From Meles meles (lineage: Eukaryota; Chordata; Mammalia; Carnivora; Mustelidae): a DNA stretch of 64,000 nucleotides. Made by a program: the position numbers and the translations under genes. Positions 57,738 to 64,000 of the stretch are shown in pieces (the first letter of the stretch is position 1; the number at the start of each line of letters is the position of its first letter). The notes beneath the pieces are model-generated. The model saw nothing but the letters and a program-made list of their open reading frames with translations, was not told the DNA's origin and made no database searches. The DNA lies in NCBI RefSeq assembly GCF_922984935.1, contig NC_060069.1, positions 162,611,625 to 162,675,624 of the forward strand. Reading direction: 5' to 3'.

Positions 57738-58000
57738 GGAGGAGGCGTGGGGGGGATGGGCAAAATGGGGGAAGGGGAGTGAGCGGTGCTCCGGTTATGG
57801 AGTAATTCCGGGGAATAAAGGCACAGCATGGGGAATATGTCAATGACAGCGTGGCCGAGTGGTGACTAGTGTAACTGCACGATGGGGAGCCCAGCCCCAA
57901 GGACAGAATTGTTCCATTATGATACTGCACGTTGGAAACGAATGTAACATTGCGTGTCCGCTGTACTACAAAAAAGTACTTCCTAAAAAAATAAAAGTAC
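57738..58000 (+). mobile_element. L1 3'UTR end, sense strand
   Basis: GGGGATGGGCAAAATGGGGG, GCACAGCATGGGGAATATGT and GAAACGAATGTAACATTGCG follow the common mammalian/carnivore L1 3' end, followed by A-rich sequence to about 58040. Confidence 0.7.
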
Positions 58001-58222
58001 TTCCTAGAACTGGAAAACAAGAAAACAAGGGGAAAAAAAGGCTTCTTCCAAACCAGAGCCAGGCATGGGGCCAGGACATGGTGTCTGTGGCCATCAGGGA
58101 GACTCCCAGTGTCTGTGTTCCCAACTCTCTGAACTATGTCTCTGGGAGGACAGGCTGGCGTGTGGAGGTCTGTCCTGGGAGTCTACACTTGGTATTGGCA
58201 GGTTTTAAAACATTTTTATTTT

Positions 58223-58420
58223 GGAGGTGCCTGGGTGGCTCAGGTGGTTAAGTGTCCGACTCCTGACTTGGGCTCAGGTCATGATCTCAGGTCATGGGAT
58301 TGAGCTCCGAGTTGGGCTCTGAGCTCAGTAAGCAGTCAGCTTGAGACTCTCTCTCTCCCTCTCTCTGCCCTGCCCTTTGACACTCATGTGCACTCTTTAA
58401 AAAAAAAAAAAAAAAAAAGA
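58223..58420 (+). mobile_element. CAN-SINE with long A tail
   Basis: GGAGGTGCCTGGGTGGCTCA, TGACTTGGGCTCAGGTCATG, TTGGGCTCTGAGCTCAGTAA, a (TC)n stretch and about 20 A at 58399-58418. An older subtype than the tandem SINEs. Confidence 0.95.
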
Positions 58421-59404
58421 CCAAACATTTAAAAAGTGTTTATTTTGGCTACTTGAGTAGACCTGAAGTGATAGGTCACAGTCACCTTATTTTGTCTTTC
58501 CCTGGTGCCTATGGATGCTGAGTCTCTACTCATGGGACAACCACGTAGGTTGGTCCTGTCTGTTCTTTCCTCTTCCGCTGTTCCTTTCCTGCCTTCTTTT
58601 GGATTAATCAAGTATTTTCTATTAGTCTACTTTATTTTCTCTATCGGCTTCTTAGCAAATCCTTTCCAAGAATTTTTTTTTCCTAGTGGTTTTGTTCTGG
58701 GACTGAACACAAGCATTCTTCACTCGAATGTCATTGAGTCGGTGTTGTGTTACTTTGGTCTTCTCTCTTCATCCCCGAGCCTTCTCCTCTCCCACTTCTC
58801 TCTCACACCTGCAACCCCCGCTTCGCAGGTGTAACAGCCTTGTGAAGGTGCTCGATCCCTGATCCATCCCATCCCCGGGGCTTTCATGACCACATCTGTT
58901 CCAAACCCACCCTGCAACATCACTATGTAGGTCTTAAGCAGTTGTCTTTGAAGGGAATTATGGAAAGAAGAAAAAAGCATGACAATTTGTGTTTACATAT
59001 GTGTTGATCATTTCCAGAGCCCCCTTCCTATTGTCTGCCTGCATCGTTTCCTCTCACTCCTACGAACGTCCTTCCGCACGCCTCATGGTACCCTGCCTGC
59101 TGGCCACAGTCTTGCCCTCTATCTGCAAACATCTTTATCCGCTCTCATTTTTAGAGAATTTTTTTGTGGGACATAGAGTTTTGGGTTAGGTTTTACAAAT
59201 CTAGCCCTTTAAAGGTTTATACCGTTGGTTCTCTTGCTAATAGTGATGAGAATTCAGTGGAAATTTTTGTCATTGCTCCCCAGGGGGTAACTTGTCTTTC
59301 TAAGCTGCCGGCTTTCAGGATAGTCTGTTTAGGTTGTTGGCAGTTGGCGACATCCTTGTATATAAGCTTCTTTGCAGGTGTTCTACTGAAGTTCTGCTAG
59401 GTTG

Positions 59405-59599
59405 TTTTTTTTTAAAGATTTTATTTATTTATTTGACAGACAGAGATCACAAGTAGGCATAGAGGCAGGCAGAGAAAGAGGAAGGGAAGCAGGCTCCCTG
59501 CTGAGCAGAGAGCCTGATGTGGGGCTCGATCCCAGGACCCTGAGATCATGACCTGAGCCGAAGGCAGAGGCTCAACCCACTGAGCCACCCAGGCGTCCC
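59405..59599 (-). mobile_element. CAN-SINE, first of a tandem pair
   Basis: T-rich tail, AAGATTTTATTTATTTATTT, AGATCACAAGTAGGCATAGA, GGGGCTCGATCCCAGGACCC and GAGCCACCCAGGCGTCCC. Confidence 0.95.
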
Positions 59600-59605
59600 T
59601 GAGGT

Positions 59606-59790
59606 TTTTTTTTTTTTTAAAGATTTTATTTATATATTTGAGTCAGAGAGAGTGCGCATGAGTGGGTGAGGGGCAGAGGGAGAGGGAGAAGCAGACTCTC
59701 CCCTGAGCAGGGAGCCCTCAATGCCAGGACCCTGGGATCATGACCTGAGCTGAAGACAGACGCTTCACCAACTGAGCCACCCAGGTGCCC
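59606..59790 (-). mobile_element. CAN-SINE, second of a tandem pair, older subtype
   Basis: T-rich tail, AAGATTTTATTTATATATTT, GGGGCAGAGGGAGAGGGAGA and GATCATGACCTGAGCTGAAG, ending GAGCCACCCAGGTGCCC. A deletion removes part of the GGGGCTCGATCCC box. Confidence 0.94.
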
Positions 59791-60620
59791 TCTGCTGAGT
59801 TTCTTGACCAATAAGTTGATGTTTTTCACCAAATTTGTGGATTTTTGGCCATCAATCTTTCAAACACATTTTCTGCCACATTCTGATGGCCTCCACCATC
59901 TGGGACTCCCATTACACGTGTGTTAGACCACTTTATGCTGTCCCATAGGTCTCTAAGGCTCTGTTCATCTTTCTTCAGCCTTCTTTCTCTTTTTCAGATC
60001 GAATCATTTGTATTGATTTCTCCTCAAGGTCCCTGAATCCCTCTGCTATTTCCAACCTGCTGTTAAGCCAATGGGGTGAAATTCTCATTTCAGTAGCCGT
60101 GCTTTTCAGTTCTAGATGTTCCGTTCGATTATTTTGATACTTCTCTTACTCTGCTGTGTGTCCCTGTCTTTATTCACTAGGCACGTACTTCTCCTTAACT
60201 CTTTGAGCTTCTTGTAGGAGCTTTATAGTCTCTCTGTGAAGACAATATCTGGGCCATCCAGAGTCTGGTTTCTACTGACGGCTTTGTTTCTGGATTATGG
60301 TTTACACTTTCTGGTTTCGAGGTGTAGTAATTTTTTAGCATACATTGGGCACTGGTGACTCATGAGTCATAGAGACCATGGATCATCTTCTGCAGAAGAG
60401 TCTGGACTTTTGTTCTTGCTGGCAGTTCAACAACTATCTTTATCACCTTGACTTTGTGGAGGCTTCGTTTTGGGCTTTTTGTTAGGTTGGATCTGAGGAA
60501 TGTCCAAAGTGTCCACCGGCTTGTCACGATGCAAATCCGAGTGCTGTCTGTCTTGCACATCTTGTCAAGGCTTTGCCTTGCACTGTTGTAAGATTGGCGT
60601 AGCATCGACCTTATTTTAAG

Positions 60621-60805
60621 GCGGGGGTTGGCAACCTATGTATGGCTCCTGGCCACATCAGGGCCATGCCCTGTTTTCATGCGGCCCTTGAGCAAAGGAT
60701 GGTTTTTATATTTTTAAATAACTGTTTTTCTAAAAGTCCCAAAGAAAAATCTAAGACAGAAACTGTATATGACCTGCAAAGCCGAAAATATTCCTCCCGG
60801 CCTTC
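60621..60805. mobile_element. Old non-autonomous DNA transposon relic (probable hAT type)
   Basis: Starts GGGGGTTGGCAACCTATGTA, continues CATGCGGCCCTTGAGC, AAGGATGGTTTTTATATTTT and TATGACCTGCAAAGCCGAAAATATT. This matches mammalian elements with CAGGGGTTGGCAAAC-type ends ('ggcccgtgagctaagaatggtttttacatttt'). The opposite terminus is missing or decayed; the subfamily needs a library search. Confidence 0.55.
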
Positions 60806-61754
60806 ACGGGTAAAGTGGGCGGGCCCCCGGGCACAAGGTCCTCCATCTGGGGTCTCGGCGGAATGTCCTGGGAGTTAGTGAGGCATCAGTGAGATCTTTC
60901 CACTAGCCCTGCCCGACCTCTAGTCTTTGGGCCACGCTTGACTCTGTCACAGTCACTTTCTGGTAAGCCCCATGGGGTCTCAGTCCACATCTGCTGAGCC
61001 CAGCCGAGGCCAAGGACCCCCAGGCCGACTCTGGCTCTGCACCCCTCCTTGGTTCCTTCTCCGGCTGTGCCTCGCAGCCTCCAGCCGTCAGAAACGCCGC
61101 TCTTCCCCCGGCTGTGGTGCACGTGCTACGCGATGCGCACACTCGGCAGCTCTGTCCACACTACTTCACACGTACCGTCACTTTTCTTCATCTGCGGATG
61201 TTACCCCGGACGACTTTCCTCACACAGGGAACTTACGTGCATTAAAGTGGGGCTCGATTTCACGGCATTCCCACAACACCCATTCCGTGGGGGCATGGTC
61301 CCGGGTGGCTGTGCCTGGGGGAGGGCTCAGGACACAAGTCGAAGGCACAGTCCCACGGGTCCAGCATTCAGCAGTCATCCCTGACACCCGGAGCTCGTGC
61401 TAACACAAGCGCCGCACCCTGACGTGGACATTCAGAGGAGGCAGTCGTTCCAACCCTCTGGAAGGGTCGGGGAGGGCCGGGGAGCCCCGAGGAGTACCTG
61501 AGGCACTGTGGGATCTGTGGTTGCAGCCGGAAGGTCAGTAATCTTGCTCTACTCTGTGGCAGCAACATTCCACCCCAAAACCAGTGTAACAAGAAGACCG
61601 CAGGCTGGCTGTCTGCAGGAGTAGCTGCTGTTCCGTCCGGCGGCGGGAATCACGCTGGAGCCCCGGCGGCTTCCCCTGTGGCGCTCGGAGTCTGGCGAAC
61701 CTGCCGATAGCTACGTTCTGGGTGAAGAGACCCACGAGGTGAGGCACTACCACT
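60806..61754. other. Unique-looking CpG-richer DNA before the telomeric block
   Basis: No transposon or gene recognised. CpG is noticeably more frequent than in the DNA to the right of the telomeric block. Confidence 0.5.
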
Positions 61755-62025
61755 CCACTAACCCGAACCCGAACCCGAACCCTAACTCTACACCGAACCC
61801 GAACCCGAACCCTAACTCGACCCCGAACCTGAACCCAAACCCGAACCCTAACCCGAACCTGAACCCTGACCCGAACCCAAACCCAAACCCGAACCTGAAC
61901 CCTAACCCGAACCCTAACCCTAACTTGAACCCGAACCCGAACCTGAACACCGAATCCTAACCCCGAACCCTAAACCGCACCCGACCCCTAATCCTAACCC
62001 TAACCCCTAACCCAAACCTTAACCT
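61755..62025 (+). repeat. Interstitial degenerate telomeric repeat (CCCTAA/CCCGAA/CCTGAA)
   Basis: About 270 bp of mostly 6-bp units. Canonical CCCTAA is mixed with the variants CCCGAA, CCTGAA, CCCAAA and CCCTGA. The C-rich strand is on the plus strand, as at the left end of a chromosome. The most canonical run, ATCCTAACCCTAACCCCTAA, is at the right edge. Confidence 0.93.
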
Positions 62026-62845
62026 TCCCTGTCCTCCTTCCCACCCACTGACTCAAGCCAGGGCTAAATCCAAGGATAGGCTGGACCTCTGTCCCCGGGT
62101 ACAACCAGAAGACCAAGCAGAGGGAGAGAGGAGAAGTGGAAGGGGCCCACTGATCTCCCTGCCCTGATTTGGCCTCCATTGATGTCTCCAAGGCCTCTGG
62201 CTCATCCCCGCATTCAGCGGGACCCTGGGAGGGATTCTGAATTCCAGGCCAGCCGGGTGGGGGGTACTTGGTGACCTTTGCAGCCCCAGATGTCCAACCC
62301 GCCTGGCCTTGTACCCTGAGCCTTGCTTCCCGGGATAGGCATGGTTCTGGTGCTCAGCAGACTTCGGGGCCACAGAGCACTTGGCAGAGGTGAGGGAACG
62401 TGGGGGACCAGTCAGGGACAGCACCATGGGTCGCGTACACATCCACCGCAAGCCTGGGTCACGGTCCAGGTGCTGCGTGCAGGTCTCCTGGGCACACCTA
62501 GCCCTCTCGGAATGGAGGTCTGTGTGCCTGGGGCACCTTTCCTCCACCTCCACCTCCCCCTGGAGGAACGGCCAGATTCAAGCATTTCCATGTCCAAGCC
62601 TCAGGGACAGTTGGGAACCTGGGGTCAAGAGAGGCAGGGACTGGCCCAGGACAAAAGACGGGTACAGAGTCCAAGGAGCAGAGCTTCCCTCCAGTCCTAG
62701 GCAAGCCCCGGCCCTCCCATGAGGTCTGCTTTGAGGGTGAGAGCCTCTCAGATCCTTGGGGAGAGCTACCCACCCCGTCCCATGTGGGGACGTGACCTCG
62801 GGCATCCCCAGACAGGTAGAGGCGTATGTGCTTGGGCATGCGCAT

Positions 62846-62882
<37 letters not shown>
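62846..62882 (+). repeat. (CA)n microsatellite
   Basis: An uninterrupted run of about 17 CA dinucleotides. Confidence 0.95.
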
Positions 62883-62883
<1 letters not shown>

Positions 62884-63639
62884 CACTCTGCCCAGCTAGG
62901 GGTCAAAGGGGGAGACACCCTGGGAAAATGGTGGGTAACGAGGGGGAAAGAAGGAAGAGGTTGGAGACAGCTGGGCCATGGGGTCAGGGGCATCAGGACT
63001 CCTGGCAAGGACCGAGATCCATAGCATGGGGAGGGGAGACAAGAAGGGCTGATGGTCAAGGGGTCCCCAAGGAGCCCAGGGGTTTTGCCAGGGCACTGGG
63101 TGAGGACAGGGTCTGGGGCCTGGTGTTCTTCACCACTCTGGACTCCTGGAAGTAGGAAGAGGTACCCCCCCCCACCCAGTGTGGACAGGGCTACACTGCC
63201 AAAGGCCTCCCCTAACTCTTCTATCAATGGGGCCATAGACACAGGCTGTCCCTAGGCTCCCACAGGCTTGTCGAAGAGCCTGTTGGCCTTGAATCTCTCT
63301 CCCTGACCCACTGTGCTCCCAGTCTTGGGAACATGCTTTGTACTCCCTTGAGGTCCTCCTGAGCAGAGGACAGCCTGCAGGCTTGGGGGGCTGACATCGT
63401 GGGCTTGCAGAATGTGGCAGAGCCCTAGAGCCCTGGTCTGGGGACCAAGGTCGGGACCCTCCTCGTTGCAGCCTCAGGGGCCCCATTTGGAAGAGGTTCC
63501 AGAGTCAGTGCTCTGCTCAGGGGGACAAGGCCTTAGCAAGGAACCAAGCACTGGCCCAGGGGAGGGAAACAGGGACAAGGGAGACTTCTGAGGTTTCTCC
63601 CATCCCCCTGGAGCCCACAGATCCTGCTCCTGTGAGACA

Positions 63640-63705
63640 CACAAAACCAGAGACAGAGACAGACCCGGAGACAAAGTCAAAGACAGAGACAGACCCCGAA
63701 CACAG
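63640..63705 (+). repeat. Imperfect AGACAGAGACAGACC repeat
   Basis: CAGAGACAGAGACAGACC and AAAGACAGAGACAGACCCC recur with a spacer, about two units. Confidence 0.6.
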
Positions 63706-64000
63706 GAGAGAGGGAACCAGGAAAAGTCACAGACTTTCCTCCATCGGCTGGGAAATGACCGCCAAACACTTTGTCCCCTTCTCAGTCCCACGGGCCATCC
63801 ACCCTGGCGGGACGGATTCGGGAATGCCCGGGAACCACGGTGGGGGCTGCCCAGCACATGGGCGCATACGAGACCCTTGGACCTCAACCTAATGGGCCCC
63901 TGGAAGTCTGTGTCACCACGGTCAGACTCCATGCACTGCCACCTTGCCACGGCTGATGGGACCCAGGCAGGAGGAGGGTGGCTTTGCCTGGATCCCAGAG

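Larger units (their letters stand above)
58480..60370 (-). mobile_element. Ancient L1M-type 3'UTR region, antisense, split by two SINEs
   Basis: A long ordered series matches the antisense 3' region of old mammalian L1M elements: TTCTTTTGGATTAATCAAG, TTTATTTTCTCTATCGGCTT, CATAGAGTTTTGGGTTAGG, TTCACCAAATTTGTGGATTT, CCCATTACACGTGTGTTAGA, CCCATAGGTCTCTAAGGCTC and TTTTCAGTTCTAGATGTTCC, to GGATTATGGTTTACACTTTC. Two CAN-SINEs at 59405-59790 interrupt it. Confidence 0.75.
62026..64000. other. DNA beyond the telomeric block; no gene recognised
   Basis: CpG-poorer, purine-balanced DNA without SINE or L1. Contains a (CA)n microsatellite and, near 63.65 kb, AGACAGAGACAGACC-type imperfect repeats. ORFs are short and domain-free. 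Confidence 0.5.

Noticed and set aside
61739..61960. Asn-Pro repeat protein
   Set aside because: It is the direct translation of telomere-variant hexamers, and the opposite strand is equally open.
62323..62722. Overlapping plus-strand ORFs of 113-125 codons as a subtelomeric gene
   Set aside because: No domain or conserved motif, and two frames are open over the same DNA.
1..64000. CRISPR array, bacterial operon, phage or plasmid content
   Set aside because: Spliceosomal introns, SINEs, L1s and polyadenylation signals throughout show vertebrate nuclear DNA; no regularly spaced repeat-spacer array is present.

Overview
The window looks like nuclear DNA of a carnivoran mammal, most likely a mustelid or close relative. 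The evidence is at least 13 recognisable copies of the carnivore-specific tRNA-derived SINE (CAN-SINE). Several of these carry an internal spacer ('aagtaggcagagaggcaggc') that I associate with mustelids. L1 remnants have the carnivore 3' end. The DNA is very GC- and CpG-rich over the first 47 kb or so, as in a gene-rich, often subtelomeric, isochore.

One protein-coding gene is certain: AGPAT3 (lysophosphatidic acid acyltransferase gamma) on the + strand. All eight coding exons are present, with canonical GT/AG junctions. They join into 1131 nt of open frame, 376 codons plus stop, with no frameshift or nonsense codon. Start is 21781 and stop is 37743-37745.

Layout. 1-21731 is most simply a long 5'UTR intron of AGPAT3. 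It is GC-rich, has one SINE, an L1 3' fragment, small MIR-like pieces and one unassigned exon-like ORF at 5338-5421. 21732-37745 holds the coding exons. Introns there contain a CpG-dense block (about 23.6-24.5 kb), two strongly GC-enriched ancient L1 relics (25.7-26.8 kb), an old L1/HAL1 ORF1 relic (33.9-34.5 kb) and a tandem SINE pair (35.6-36.0 kb). 37746 to about 42315 is the probable 3'UTR, free of SINEs and ending near an AATAAA; a proximal AATAAA lies at 39517. From 42.5 to 60.8 kb the DNA is intergenic, progressively AT-richer and dense in SINEs and L1 fragments. At 61755-62025 there is a degenerate telomere-type array (CCCTAA/CCCGAA/CCTGAA), followed by 2 kb of different-looking, CpG-poorer DNA to the window end.

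I found no tRNA or rRNA gene, CRISPR array or prokaryotic-style gene system. In the human map the next gene is TRAPPC10; no exon of it was recognised here. The strongest leads for a second look are the interstitial telomeric block, whose strand orientation is opposite to that of a simple right-hand chromosome end, and the short membrane-segment ORF with a splice donor at 5.3 kb. I do not see a clearly new biological system.
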